A stretch of 64,000 bases of DNA, taken from assembly GCA_039707465.1 (NCBI GenBank), contig CM077645.1, positions 142,539,503 through 142,603,502 of the forward strand, read 5' to 3'. A program made the translations under genes and the position numbers. A model generated the notes under the pieces. That model made no database searches. It saw only the letters and a program-made list of their open reading frames with translations, and was not told the origin of the DNA. Within the stretch, counting starts at the first letter, position 1, and every line of letters starts with the position of its first letter. Shown piece after piece: positions 23,196 through 35,509 of the stretch. The DNA is from Rhabdophis nuchalis (Eukaryota; Chordata; Lepidosauria; Squamata; Natricidae).

Positions 23196-23481
23196 CAGGG
23201 TTGTCAAACTCAAAGCCCGGGGACTGGATCTGGCCCACAGGATACTTAGTTTGGGGGACCCTGAACTCTGTTTTCATTGGCAAAGGGCGGCAAGAAGCTG
23301 TCACAGCTGAAAATGAAGTTCTGGAGACCGTTTTTTCTGGCAGAGTACTTGCAGAGGACCGACGTCCTGGACATGAGTGATGTCAAGCTGGACCTGGCTA
23401 CGCTGGCCACGCCCACCCCTGCCCCTGAAGTCAAACACAACCCTGATGCGGCTCTCAATTAAATCAAGTTTGATACCCCTG
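23196..23481. mobile_element. hAT-type MITE, CAGGGGTGTCAAACTC family
   Basis: Ends CAGGGTTGTCAAACTC and AGTTTGATACCCCTG form terminal inverted repeats. ACTTAGAA is duplicated exactly at 23188-23195 and 23482-23489. Its right end lies 48 bp before the CDH6 exon at 23530. Confidence 0.92.
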
Positions 23482-23529
23482 ACTTAGAAGAAACATATTT
23501 TAAAACTCTTTTTTTTCCCCCATTCCTAG

Positions 23530-23697
23530 GTATCATCAAAACAGCTTTGCTGAACATGGATCGAGAAAACCGGGAGCAGTACCAAGTAGTCATCCAAGCC
23601 AAGGATATGGGAGGCCAGATGGGCGGATTATCAGGAACCACCACGGTGAACATCACATTGACTGATGTCAATGACAATCCACCCCGCTTCCCCCAGA
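23530..23697 (+). CDS. CDH6: CDH6 coding exon: EC2 second part and EC2/EC3 linker
   Basis: This 168-nt exon encodes in-window residues 139-194. It starts [18 protein letters not shown] and ends at [12 protein letters not shown], the calcium-binding EC2/EC3 linker. The acceptor is CCCCCATTCCTAG and the donor GTATGG, phase 1 on both sides. MDRE is the calcium-site LDRE equivalent and NIT is a potential N-glycosylation site. A hAT MITE ends only 48 bp before the exon, so the branch-point region abuts that insertion. Confidence 0.96.
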
Positions 23698-26310
23698 GTA
23701 TGGGAAAGATACTTTTTTTCCTTATTTAGTTACATCCATAGAACTTTTTGGCAATCAAATGATAGGCACTTTATGTACAAGTAGAGACATGGAAAAGTCA
23801 ATGGACCCAGCTGAGGGGAAAGGAATGCCTTTTTACAATTTATTGTCAACATTCGGCTAAAGATCTCTTGCAAGCACCAAAAACAGTCAAAGCTCTATTT
23901 CATAATGTATTTATCTTCGTTGAATTCACATATTTCATTAAAAAGGAAATTTAGACTTTATAATTGCCAACATATCATTAAAATGTTAAGTAACTAGCTA
24001 CCCTAATATAGAACTTTATTCCCTTTTTGCATTGTGGGAAAGCTGTTCCCTAATTTTTCCCCTCTATTTTTCAGTTTATTTCTCTGTTTTCTTAAAAAAA
24101 ATAACTTTCTATTTTTCTTCTTATTCAAGGCACAGATTAGTTCACAACTTAACTACTGGCAATTACTTATAAGAGTTTTCTTTTCAGCTATTCTGATGTT
24201 GTAATGCACCATTTTAAAGGATCAAAAGAAATCACTTAAGAACCAATTCAAATATAATAGGGAAAATTAGTCCAATTGTTAATCTATGTCTACATCGTTT
24301 ATTTTTGTCTCCCTTTTTCACTGTTAAATCACCTACATAAGATGCATTTTTGGGCTCTTATTTTTGTCAAATGCTGTGAAAATCACACACAGATCCGTCA
24401 GTAATAGATCACTTACCTATTTGGGAAAAGGTCAGATTAGAATCCTTTGGCCTGACATATTTGCTTTCCAGAGGAAAGGAATTCTCCATGCATTGCAAAG
24501 CACTACTGCCCAAGTAGACATTGTCAAGTTCTTTTTTCTACCAGGAAAAAAAAATCAGGAGAGAAAAGTATGAGAAATGAATTTATTTCTTACTTTTTTT
24601 TCCCTGCTCAAAAATATTCATAATATAGGGCAAATATCAGCCTGTGGGTACGGGGAACAGGAAATTCCTGTTGACATGAGCTCCTTATAATGTGAGATGC
24701 TCTGATGATGCCCCAAGCTTTGCAGATACTGTAAAACAACAATACAGAGGCACAATAACAAAACAGCCCCCATCAAAGTATCTGTGGGTCATTTGCAGTG
24801 CAGCACATCAGAAGGCAGTCTTTGGTGGTGCTCAGTTTTGGATTACTGAAATGTATTGCATGTTTTTATTTGATAGTGTAAATATTTCTAGTTTCTGCTT
24901 TGGGTAAAAATGGCTCCTTATGTTGTGCTAAGAATGAAGCAAAGAAAAGAGAACAGTTTGGCACAGGATGAAATTGGCTTTAAAGAAAAGATAATAACTA
25001 TAGATAAAAACACTCAGCCATGTTGGACTGGGCACACTTCTCTATCCTAAAAGGATTGGTCACCTAATGGTTTCTGAATATTTGGCTGTCTGACAAGCTT
25101 GTAAAAATAAATGAAGTTAAAATAGTTCCCTTTAGCACGGGTTAACTAATTTAATATATTTTAAATTTGATATTTATTGTATTTTGTGGTTTTAATAATG
25201 CCTGTGCGCCGCCCTGGGTCCTAACAAGGAGAAGGGCGGGGTACAAATTTAATAAAATAAAATAAAATAAATTTAATAAATAAGTATAAAGAACACAATC
25301 TCCTCAGACTGAAAGAATAAATTGAGCCAGATTCGGATTTCTTCTTTGTCACTGATTCATGCTAAATTAGTAGATGCAATGCCATTTCCTTGCCACAAGT
25401 AGTGCTGTTGAGTTGCAGGATTCAAAAGCAAGAGTTGTCTCTTTAATCTGCAGCTGCCACTAAATTGCTCAGAGTAAAGTACCATGTATCATAGTCACCA
25501 GTTTGATAACCCTCATGCATCATGCTGCTGCAATTAAAGAATACTTCAGCCAGCTATAAATTTATAGAAACTCCACATTTCAATGCTTGTGCACTTTTCA
25601 GTTTGCATAACTAATCGTGGAGCTTGCTTGGAAGAGAGAGAGAATGGTGAGGGGGAGGACCCTTTTGTCTTAGATCACATGATTTGCATGAGGATGATCC
25701 CAGATTTGATCCCCCTTAAATAAGTACAGGAAAGATAGTTTCACAGTCTAAAGAGCCACCTGGAAGAGAGAAACAATTATGGTGAGTTATTCTATGGTGA
25801 AGATTTATTTAGCCACAAACAAATCTGTAGCCATTTGAGGTTATAATGTCTAGTTAACTATATAGGTTAATTGCATATAATACTCACGTAATACTAAATC
25901 CCAGCCCTACCTAATTCTTTGAAGCCTCTCATGTGAATCTGGCCACTCATTTGCATGAAGGAAGTCTTCCCTATTTTTAAAAGAGCTGCAATCTAGTAGT
26001 AACTATTGTTGTGTATGCAGACAGCTAACAGGTATAACAAGAAAATTTAAAGAGGTTGTTGAAAAATGCTGAAATAATGTAATTTTATCATATTTTATTT
26101 ATATATTAAATTATTGTATTTTATTCCAATTACATTTTAAATCATATTTATTCCAATTACATTTTAAATTCTTTTTATCAGATTTTAGTAATAATTTGTT
26201 TCTGGAACTCTGTACTTTGATATGGCCCAAGGGCTAATCAATAAAATAAAGTAAACTAAGCTGAAATAAAGATAATTGTGTCTGATGGGATTTTCCATCT
26301 CTACCTTTAG
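23698..26310 (+). other. CDH6: CDH6 intron before the EC3 exon
   Basis: This 2613-bp intron is mostly unrecognised AT-rich sequence, with a LINE tail at 25125-25280. Confidence 0.8.
25125..25280 (+). mobile_element. L2/L3-like LINE, 3' tail only
   Basis: TTTAGCACGGGTTAACTAAT, GCCTGTGCGCCGCCCTGGGT and GAAGGGCGGGGTACAAATTT plus an (AATAA)n tail match the ends of the longer copies. Confidence 0.85.
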
Positions 26311-26498
26311 GTGCCTATCAATTCAAAATAGGAGAATCTGCACCCCTTAATTCACCAATTGGACGGATAAAGGCTAATGATGCGGATGTGGGTCCAAATG
26401 CTGAGATGGAATATAGCATTCTTGAAGGAGATGGCTCGGAAATGTTTGGGATTACAACAGACAAGGAAACACAAGAAGGCATAGTAATTGTAAAAAAG
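26311..26498 (+). CDS. CDH6: CDH6 coding exon: EC3, first part
   Basis: This 188-nt exon encodes in-window residues 195-257 and enters in phase 1, leaving in phase 0. It reads [20 protein letters not shown], then the calcium-site [14 protein letters not shown], and ends [10 protein letters not shown] just before a GTGGGT donor. The acceptor is CTACCTTTAG. The segment is more diverged from mammalian CDH6 than the EC2 exons, which is usual for EC3. Confidence 0.95.
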
Positions 26499-29160
26499 GT
26501 GGGTATTCTAAGATGCTTCATTCCAGCTTTTATTGTAACATGCAAAATGAAGTTTTTAAGATGTTCTTAAACAAAAGATCTATTGGAGTCAGAAATCAAA
26601 TACATAATACAGGAAGGATCCCTACAGTTGTATGGCGTCATGCAAGAAACATAGGGGGAAATCCTTTAAGTTTTACAGCGCAGTCCTTGGGCCTATTTTG
26701 AATACCTTTGCATGGTGTCTGAAAATATTTTCAGCTAAACCTGATCGAATGATTGTTGAGATGTGGGTTGTTGTTTCTGCCATTTCACATTTGTTTCGAA
26801 CACAAAGGAATGTTTAAATAATTCCCAATATATTCTAACTTCATGGGAATGTTGTAGGGGAAAAAAACAGGTACTCAGGGAATAGATACAAGTGGAAAAA
26901 ATTCACACTTGATAAAACCAAATACATAAGCCAAATAGTAATGTACACACACACACACACATGCAATCTGCACACAAATAAAATTAAAAAGGCAAAACCA
27001 AGTATATTAAAGATAAAAGGGATTTAGCAACTATGGCAGTAAGAGGACTGTACGTCTTATCCAGAAAGATATTCTCATTTTTAATGTGTCTTCTGGGTAA
27101 AACCCTTAATATATAAAAGATCTTTGGTGACAGTTCTAATTCCACAAGGATAAAGTCATCCATTAAACAGAATCTTGTTGAATCAATCAATTAACAATTC
27201 AGAGTGCAGCACATTAAAAATAAGTGAACATAAAATACCCTCCTGTATTTAAACAGTTGATGTGTGCAAATACTGAGCTTTATCTGTTCCATAATTTAAA
27301 AGTTATTTAAGGGTAAAGAAGAACAAGGCTTAGCAGCTGCAGCTCTCTCCTATTTTGTAAATTTAACTCTATTAATCTCTACATAAAAGAGAGCAAAACC
27401 TTCTTTAGGCTGTAATTACTCAAAACCTCAGGAGAGAAATACAGTATTTTTCCCCATATCCCAGATTCACACATTGATTTAAAAAAAAAAAGAGAGAGGG
27501 AGGAAAACTAAACCCTGAAAGCAATAAATAAATATAACAAGGAGCAGTAGTAGAAAAATGAAAACTGAACTATCATTTCAAGCATTTCATTTAATGGATC
27601 ATAGATTCGCTTCCAGTCTTATACTGACATTTCTCATAAGGGTGGTATACCTTAAAATTTTCACTATAAACTAATTAGATCCCTTCCAGTTATGCACTGA
27701 ATCTGGAAATCCATATGAGAATGCCAAAGGTAAATTAAAAGCTTGAGTTATAAAGCTGAAGAGCAGAATGCCACCAAGGCGGGAAGGGGGGGGGGGGGAA
27801 GAACCTTGAGATGGCTTGATGACAAAACCATAATTTGCATCTGAATACTCAAGTATTTTTTATGGGTGACTTGTTCTTATTTCATTATAATTTAAAACTA
27901 ACTACACCTTTTATGTCCTTTTGAACAATCACCAAGCCCTTTGGCATTGTACACTATAATACAGAATAAAATTATATTATGGGTTTAGAGTTGACTAGAA
28001 AGACCACATTAGCATTATATTTATAATTTCAGCAAACTTTCAATCCTAATTGAATATTACTGGCATCTGTCCTGGACAGGCTGGTTTATTCTAATTGATT
28101 TAGCTTTTTATATATGGTTTACTCTGTTGTGACTTGTCTAAAGTCTTTTGATTGAGATGAGCTATAAAAATTGTATCAGAAATAAACAATGTTATAAGAA
28201 AGTTAATAGATAATAAGCCAAGTTCTGCCTGCTTTAAAAAAAAGGATTCTGTAACTCCCTTCCTGCTAAAGGTAAGGCTATGAAATTTCACTGACATATT
28301 TTTCAGAGTACATCTATTGTGGCAGCTAACTTCAAGCCCCAGGAGATGCAACAAAATTAATTTGCCTTATATATTTCTTCACTGCCCTATCATTTGTTGA
28401 ATGTTCCAGTGGAGACTCTTCAGAATCCATTCTAGCATTGAAATCCTGAGACCTATGGATTTCTAAACCTATCATAAGACTTCCATTTGTGCTTCATCTG
28501 CAGTAACTGTTCTTGTAAAAGTTAAATATGGAATATGGTTGCTTGTATGCCAGAGGCCCTGCAGGGCTGTGAATTATGGTTAATGTTTTGAATCATATGC
28601 ATAGGCATTTATAAGGTTCATAAATGGGGGGGGGGGGAAGCATTTCAATACCCTGAAATGAAAGTAGAGCCAAATCGAAAAGTATATCCAATTTTTTAGA
28701 CAGTACAAATGTTGCAGGATATAGTCAGGGTCAGTGTTTTTGTTGTTACTGGATCCTTTGACATGTATATTTGTCTTCATTTGGTACAAAGGGTTGTTTA
28801 CTTTGAAGTCCTTTACTGTCTAAGTTGATGCCCCTGGTATTCAAGATGTGCCAAGAAGACACATGTTCCATTTATTTATTAGGTTTGTAAACCATTGAAT
28901 GTTGGGGCTGACAATAGCTTACAATAATGAAACAACAATAAACTAATAAAATACAAAACCAAAATATGGTAAAATGTTATTTTGATAAAACCAAATGATA
29001 AAGCCATGTAGTCACATAGATATCATCTTAAACCTGGATGTCATCCCTCAAATGACCTGGGGAATAGTCTAGTATTCACTGCTTTAACACCAAAGTACAG
29101 AGATCAGTCTGACTTCTCCACCTGAATTGAATGTCCTCCCCAAGAAACATTGTCTTGGAC

Positions 29161-29427
29161 CAGAGGTGGAATCCTACCGGTTTGGAGCGGTTTGGGTGAG
29201 CCTGTATCTCCAAAGATCAGCTGGGAGAAAATTAGTTCGCTCCCATGAGCAAGTGGGTCCACCCGCTTTGAGCTCTACCTACCTTTATCCTCAGCTGAGT
29301 TGCAAGTGGATTGCCATGCCTCAGCTGTTTTCCTTCCCAGGCAGCAATCCAGAAGGTAAGTATTCTCTGAACTGTGCACATGCACACTCAGTGAACAAGT
29401 TGTTCAACTGGTAGAATCCCACCCCTG
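29161..29427. mobile_element. hAT-type MITE, CAGTGGTGGGTT family
   Basis: CAGAGGTGGAATCCTACCGG and CTGGTAGAATCCCACCCCTG are terminal inverted repeats. No convincing target duplication is left. Confidence 0.72.
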
Positions 29428-30084
29428 CCCCCATCCATATACCAAGGATATCTCCAAATGGGATCATCATACTGAGACTTATACATACCAATTGGTGAAG
29501 TTATGTAGGGCTATAAAGAATTCCAACACTTTGAGCAGAACCCAGAAACTGAGTGGAAGTCCGTCATTGGAAGTCAATCTAGCAGCTACTTAATTATATC
29601 TGTACTGTGCCTTGACAGTAGCTGTGTTCTATACCAATTTCTATTTTCTAATAAACTTCGGAGCTAGCCCCATGTAGAAGATATGTACTTTTTATTTGTT
29701 TATTAAATGCGTTACTCCAGTTGACTATCCTAATGGTGATGGCAACATATGTGATTGGTGCCAGCTGCTACTGCATACTGCACAAAGTAGGGCACCAAGG
29801 ATATATAATTCAATATATTTGCTTACCGTGGAGATTGGTAGCCTTAATTAAATAACTATTTCATCAGCCTTATCTTTCTTCCTTAACCTTAATTCTAACT
29901 CTAACCCTTCTTTAACAAAGATTAAAAAATAGCTGGTTGCTGATGTTTACCTGAATGCATGAGGATAAGAACTGAGCAATGGATACTTATATACATCCCA
30001 TTCCCTCTGCCTATCTTTTAATGCCTATTATTGTACTTTCATTGTTGATGTTTTATTGTTTCATCACTTTGCGTTTGTTACATT

Positions 30085-30190
30085 TACATTTAAAAAAAAT
30101 AATTTCTCTTTTCGCTTTAATTGTTGTAAGCTGCTCAGAGTAACCCCATGGCGAGATGGGAGGCCAATAAATTTAACAAATAAATAACAA
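30085..30190 (+). mobile_element. CR1/L2-type LINE or SINE 3' tail
   Basis: GTAAGCTGCTCAGAGTAACC, GGGAGGCCAATAAATTTAAC and AAATAAATAAC resemble the vertebrate GTAAGCCGCTCTGAGT tail. Only this end is recognisable. Confidence 0.5.
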
Positions 30191-30597
30191 ATATTCCCAC
30201 CGTCTCCAGGTGCATGGGCACTTCAGAGATCTAAGGCTAAAGACTGAAAAAGGCGCACGATTGTTTTTGGCTGATAGAAAAAGGTTCTCAAGTGTGGTTG
30301 TCTGATAAGGAGAGATTCAGAGTCACAGGGTGATTTCTCAGCATGTATGTTTTACCAACCTTTCCCCAACCTTAGCACAAACACACATTTAAAAGTAGCC
30401 TTTCAGCCTTCAAATAAGCAAATGGAACAGGATAACAAATGGAACAAGCAGTGTTTAGAACTAATAATGATATCCCTTTCATGGTTACCATAAGAATTAC
30501 TAAAAAATTTTTTTTTTAAAGTTCATGTACCTTATCTGAATGCTTAACATAATTAAACAAGCTGGCAAAATACCACTTCCCTGAGAAGACATAAGGT

Positions 30598-31072
30598 TAG
30601 GGGTGGGATTCAGCCGGTTCCTACCGGTTCAGGCGAACTGGATGTTAATTTTACATCTGGCTCACTGAACCAGTAGTTGCAAGGACTGGCTGACCCCACC
30701 TGACCTGCCCCTTCCCTCCCAGGAGTCTCCACATGCCCTGTTCATCATGCCAGGTAAGTGCACAGAGGCTCTTGGAGGGCAAAAAATGGGCCTCCCAGAA
30801 GTCCAGAAATGAGCTATTTCTGGCCTCTGGAAAGCAGGCAGGCCAGTTTTTGCCTTCCTGGAGGCTCAATGAAGGGCTCTGGAGCCTGGAGGGGTGAAAA
30901 ACAGGCCTACCAGAAGTACCAGAAGTCCAAAAATTGGCCTGTTTCTGGCCTTCGAGAGCCTCTGGAGTCTGGGGGAGGTGCAGGAGGCTGGGTAGGCCAC
31001 AGCCACCATGGCCATGCCCACCCAGCAGCCGAGCAGAGAACCTGTTGCTAACATTTTTCAATAACACTCCTG
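30598..31072. mobile_element. hAT-type MITE, CAGTGGTGGGTT family
   Basis: It starts TAGGGGTGGGATTCAGCC and ends ATAACACTCCTG. Flanks CATAAGGT and CATAAGCT agree at 7 of 8 positions. The interior shares the GCC(T/A)CTGGAG-rich sequence with 36040-36464. Confidence 0.8.
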
Positions 31073-31099
31073 CATAAGCTGTACGTATTATTTTCTGAA

Positions 31100-31440
31100 A
31101 ATAAGAATTTTATATATTTGTTATCATATGCAGGAGATAGTTGTCTAATTACACCTAGTCACACACTTATTTCCACTTCCAGACACAGGAGGACATTGAA
31201 GAGGCAGCTCTATTGTTGCTTTGTTCATTCAAACAATGTTTGCATCTTTATTTACACAATCACTGAACACTCTGAGCTTGGAGATGTTTTGCTACCAAAA
31301 TTAGGTAACATCATTAGTGTAGTGTACTGATGACGTTACCTAGTTTGGTTAATGAAATGTCTGTGAGAAAACAACCAAGCTCAGAGTGTTCAGAGAGCAC
31401 CAATGACCCCTCATTTCAACCCTGAGCTACAAATATTCTC
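31100..31440. mobile_element. Penelope-like terminal sequences as an inverted pair
   Basis: CTGAACACTCTGAGCTTGG at about 31263 is matched in reverse by CCAAGCTCAGAGTGTTCAG at about 31375. Between them GTTACC/GGTTAA stems recur in both orientations. The right arm reads CTGATGA (31327-31333), a stem-loop, GAAAT and GTC, a hammerhead ribozyme-like order known from Penelope-like element ends. Confidence 0.6.
31321..31368 (+). ncRNA. Hammerhead ribozyme-like motif in a Penelope end
   Basis: CTGATGA at 31327-31333 is followed by a potential stem II (GTTACC with GGTTAA-type pairing around TAGTT), then GAAA at 31354-31357 and GTC at 31359-31361. The GAAAC seen in active ribozymes is GAAAT here, and stem I pairing is weak. 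It is probably a decayed copy. Minimal hammerheads with a tiny stem III are established in Penelope-like elements. Confidence 0.45.
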
Positions 31441-32871
31441 TTTTATCAGTATCATTATCAGTGTCACTGAACAGATAAAGTTCACTGGTGAGAAACACAA
31501 AGGCTTTTAAGCATTTAAAAAAATTGCCTGTAGCACATTGGTTTACCAAAATCTGCTGAAACTTACATGGCAATCTCCTTGGTTCCTGGTTTTCTCTGAT
31601 TCTCTTCTACACTCCAAGTATAAAACTCGAAATAGTGCTTTTCACTTATGGTACTATAACGATTATCTACTACCAAGCACAAGAGGCATCCACAAACCTA
31701 GTAGATGCCATTAAGGCTGATGCACAATAATCTTCTGGACAGCAAAAGCCATTAAGGCAAATTCCTTCAGCTCCTTCTAGAAACATTAATTCACCATCAG
31801 CACTTGTTAGTAAGCAATCACATGATGGTTATCATTTTGCTTGCTGATAGCATTTCTGCTGCACCAATTTGCTGAATATTACACTTGATTGCTTTTGACT
31901 GCACAGTGTACTATTTGAGGGTATGTGCTTTTAAGGAAAAGAAAGGGCAATTCCGAACCAACGCTATGTTTGCTCATTTGTGAGGGAAATATTATGTTAT
32001 GGCAAGGAAGCTGATAGAGTTTTGCAAGCTTATTTGGGAATGTTCCTTTCAGAAAAGATGGGAAAGTGTGAATTTGGACTCCTGCCAGCATATACTCTTG
32101 ACCTACTGTAAATTAAGTGTGTCAACATCATTCTGTTAACTTGCTAAAAGTGAAATGGTGTTTGTGCTTGGGATAAGAAGCTGAACCTTTCACCATTTTG
32201 CATCACATCCCAGCAGATTTGCCATAGATAGGATAATAGTTGTCATGAGTAATGGGCCATTTTTTTGTTTCAAAATCTTACTACAGTAAGGATAGTTTCT
32301 CTATTTCAAATGAAGATATTTTAACAATGAAATATTTTTGCTCATCTAGAGTGGGAGAAGTCAGAGATGAGAAACACCTTTATCTTAAATCAGAGTTTTC
32401 AGAGGGTGGGGAATTATAGATGTACTGTTAAGTGTTTGCATATACTTGCACAATTCATGAAATACTGAATAGAATGGAAATAATCAGCAGTGCAGCTTGG
32501 CCCATCAGGTGTTCAATTACATCTTTATACTGCTTTCTAGTGATTACAAAAGCAAGATAGTCTAATTAGTCTTAGGCATCTCTTCATTTCCAAATTGAGC
32601 CTTTAGACTGCACATCCATCAATTTATAATGACAAAGAGATGGTTGTTAGGGAATGGTCATTAAAGTCTTCTTTGACTATAGTCAAAACAAACATTTATG
32701 TTTTCCATTGTATTCAAGGGATGTTCATTCCGAATTGGACTGTAAAGCTTGAGTTGAAATTATTCAGCCTAAACTCATTCATTGTAACTCGATGTTTCTC
32801 TAATTGACAGGTCTTTCTGAATGCTTTCTCAAAATTCTTCTTAATATATACATATATATTTCTCTTCTTAG

Positions 32872-33125
32872 GCTTTGGATTTTGAAAAGCGGAGACAGTT
32901 TACTCTGAAAGTGGAAGCTAGCAATCCTCATGTGGATCCCAGATTCCTCTATCTGGGACCCTTCAAGGACATTACTACTGTCAGAATTCAAGTAGAGGAT
33001 GTAGATGAACCTCCAATCTTCAGCCGACCAGCTTATATATTAGAAGTAAAGGAAGATGTCCCGATAAATACCGTCATTGGAGCTGTAACAGCCCGGGATC
33101 CTGACAGTGCAAGGAACCCCATCAA
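32872..33125 (+). CDS. CDH6: CDH6 coding exon: EC3 end and EC4 start
   Basis: This 254-nt exon encodes in-window residues 258-341 plus two bases of the next codon. It begins ALDFEKRRQFTLKVEASNPH, continues PRFLYLGPFKD, and carries the EC3/EC4 linker VEDVDEPPIF and the EC4 calcium motif TARDPDSARNPIK. The acceptor is TCTCTTCTTAG and the donor GTAAGC; the entry phase is 0 and the exit phase 2. DVDEPP instead of DxNDNxP in this linker is normal for type II cadherins. Confidence 0.96.
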
Positions 33126-33435
33126 GTAAGCATACAGATCAGAGGTCTCCAACTGGCAAGGGTCAGTTGAGAAGGCAGCGGTATACAAATGTGATGAGAA
33201 AATTTTATTGTAGTAAAGAGAGACCAGGAAGCATGTGCTAGGTTATACAGATTCTCTGGTAAAGTGACTTGGGCATACAAAAAGTGAATTGGATTCCCCT
33301 CCCCCTTTCAATATATGTGAGAATATAAAGTGAGACAAAACACTAAAGTCACTCTACATTATTGTAAAATTGCTATAAAAGTGGAAGTTCCTTCCACCCT
33401 TTTCTCTCTTCCTTTTTTTCTTCCTATCTCGCACA

Positions 33436-33545
33436 TCCTTCTTCCCTTCCTTCCTTTTTTTCCTTTTTTCCTTCCTTCCTTCCTTCCTTCCTTCCTTCCT
33501 TCCTTCCTTCCTTCCTTCCCTCCCTCCCTCCCTGCCTACCTCTCT
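33436..33545. repeat. (TTCC)n polypyrimidine microsatellite
   Basis: A pure CCTT run followed by CCCT units. The whole stretch from 33395 is pyrimidine-rich on the + strand. Confidence 0.95.
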
Positions 33546-33596
33546 CCCTCTTTTCTGTAGCTTACCATCTTGGGAAGCAAACAAGAAATTAAATTA

Positions 33597-33980
33597 CAGG
33601 TAATCCTCAATTTACGAGCATAATTAAGCCCCAAATTTTTGTTGAGACATTTGTTGAGACATTTGTTGAGTCTCATTTTACGATATTTCTTGGCACAGTT
33701 GTTAAGTGAATCACTGCAGTTGTTAAATTAATAACACGGTTGCTAAGTGAATCTGGCTTCCCCATGGATTTTGCTTGTCAGAAGGTCGCAGAAGACATGA
33801 GCCTGGGACCCTGCAACCATCAGAAATATGAGACAGTTGCCAAGCACCTGAATTTTGATCACATAACCATGGGGATGCTGCAATGACTTTAAGTGTGAAA
33901 CATGGTCATGTCACTTTTTTCAGTGCCGTTGTAACTTTGAACTGCTAGCAAATGAACTGTTGTAAGTTGAGGACTACCTG
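33597..33980 (+). mobile_element. TA-target MITE (CAGGTAG family)
   Basis: It starts CAGGTAATCCTCAATTTACG after TA and ends GTTGAGGACTACCTG before TA, so the TA duplication is intact. The interior contains GTTAAGTGAATCACTGCAGT and GAATCTGGCTTCCCC. Confidence 0.9.
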
Positions 33981-35509
33981 TATAGTTTCCCCTCAATAAG
34001 CGCATACACAACATTGTCCAGGGTGCCTGAGAAAGAAGGAAATTATAGTCCAACATCTATGAGAGCTACCTAGTTGAAGATGGTTAGCATAGTTATCCTT
34101 TGGTTAATAAACCTGGAGAGGGGAATGATAGGTGGTGGGAAAGAATGGAAAAATCATGAAGGAATATGATGTTTGGATTTCCTTCTCCCCAACAAAATTC
34201 TGTGAATGACATTAAGACATTGCACAATGAAAGGAACTCCTGGCTGTGGGCCACTATTGGAATTTTAAAAAAATGAAAAGAGAGATGCCACCGAGGTCAT
34301 TAAAAAGATATGGAGGAAAATGGAGAGATATGTATAAAAATAGACTCAGACAAAATGAAAAATAAGGGAGAAACAAAGAAAAAAAATGTTAAAAGAGATG
34401 CAGAAAACGGGTTGTGTTTCCGTGCAAGATGCATGCCTGCAATAAAATGTGATCTAAAAGGACCTTTTTTTACAATGTTTTTTTGTACCTTCCAAGATCT
34501 ACAACGGCTGCTCTGCGCTAACAATACTTCCATCTCGCCCCACCAGTGCATCCCCTATTTCAAGTGTAAATGCTAGCTCTAACTTTTCCTCTCAGCTTGA
34601 GGGAGGACGCAATTAGACCATTATATGTAGTACTTGTCACTTATTTGTCAGTTTCCTTTGACAGTTAGGAAGAAAACCTTCAGACGCTGGGTGTTACATT
34701 GAAAACCCTCAATTTTTCCCCTTCTTAACTGTAGCTTTAAAAAGAAAAACCTAATCATGGAGCACTGTCAGTTTGAAAGTCCTTTGATCTCCCATTAAAG
34801 AATGTTTCATAATGGCATTATGAAAATGCTTAGTGAGAAGGAAGGGGGGGGGGGAAAATGCCACTCACATACACGTCTTGTCGACCCAGAAATCTATTCA
34901 ACTTGCAAGTCGCATTAAACACGAGGATGCTGTATTTAAGAAAGCAATTAAGAGAAGATCTCCAAGGAATCACATTTGTAAAAACCTGCCTTTGGCAGGA
35001 ACAGATTTCAGTGACATGTACGTTTGTCAATAGAATAGCATTTTAGTTGCCATCTAAATAGAATAGCATTTTAGTTGCCATCTCCCCCATTTACTTGGTT
35101 ACTGGATGTTTTTTTCAGGCATAAATAGCATGATGTACTATTAGAAATGACAGTTTCTAGTCATAGCTGCAATGAGCTCCTTGTCCTTCGGCTCAAGGAG
35201 CACCACTATGAAGGAAAAACACCAAATGCCAATATTTTACTTCATTTATCAAGGAGCCCTAGAATGCAGTCATGATGCAGCAATCTGAGCTTGAATAAAC
35301 CAGCCAATATAACTTTATGCAACAGGCATACTGATAGCCCTTGCTTACTGTCTGCCTTGTTTAGTGACTGTTCAGAGATGTAACAGTGTTAAAAAAAGAC
35401 AGTTGTGCGTGGCCAGTCCTTGCATTTACAACTGTTGTGGCATCCCAATCATAACCAGCATGCAACTAGCAAAATTAATAGAGATCATGGAAGCACAGCC
35501 ACAACGTAG

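Larger units (their letters stand above)
21229..23529 (+). other. CDH6: CDH6 intron within EC2
   Basis: This 2301-bp intron is dominated by two hAT MITEs, one with a nested LINE. A GAGAGACAG-type simple repeat lies near 22808-22848 and CTATCTAAT repeats near 23090-23130. Confidence 0.8.
26499..32871 (+). other. CDH6: CDH6 intron within EC3
   Basis: This 6373-bp intron contains a (CA)9 tract at 26944-26961, G-runs at 27787-27799 and 28626-28637, two hAT MITEs, a LINE-like tail and a Penelope inverted pair. 27000-29100 and 31450-32860 show no repeat that I can name. Confidence 0.8.

Noticed and set aside
30651..31067. 138-codon minus-strand frame
   Set aside because: It lies wholly within a GC-rich hAT MITE with terminal inverted repeats and shows no transposase motif.
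33354..33584. Open frames of repeated Lys/Glu/Arg or Leu/Pro/Ser on both strands
   Set aside because: They are translations of the (TTCC)n microsatellite.
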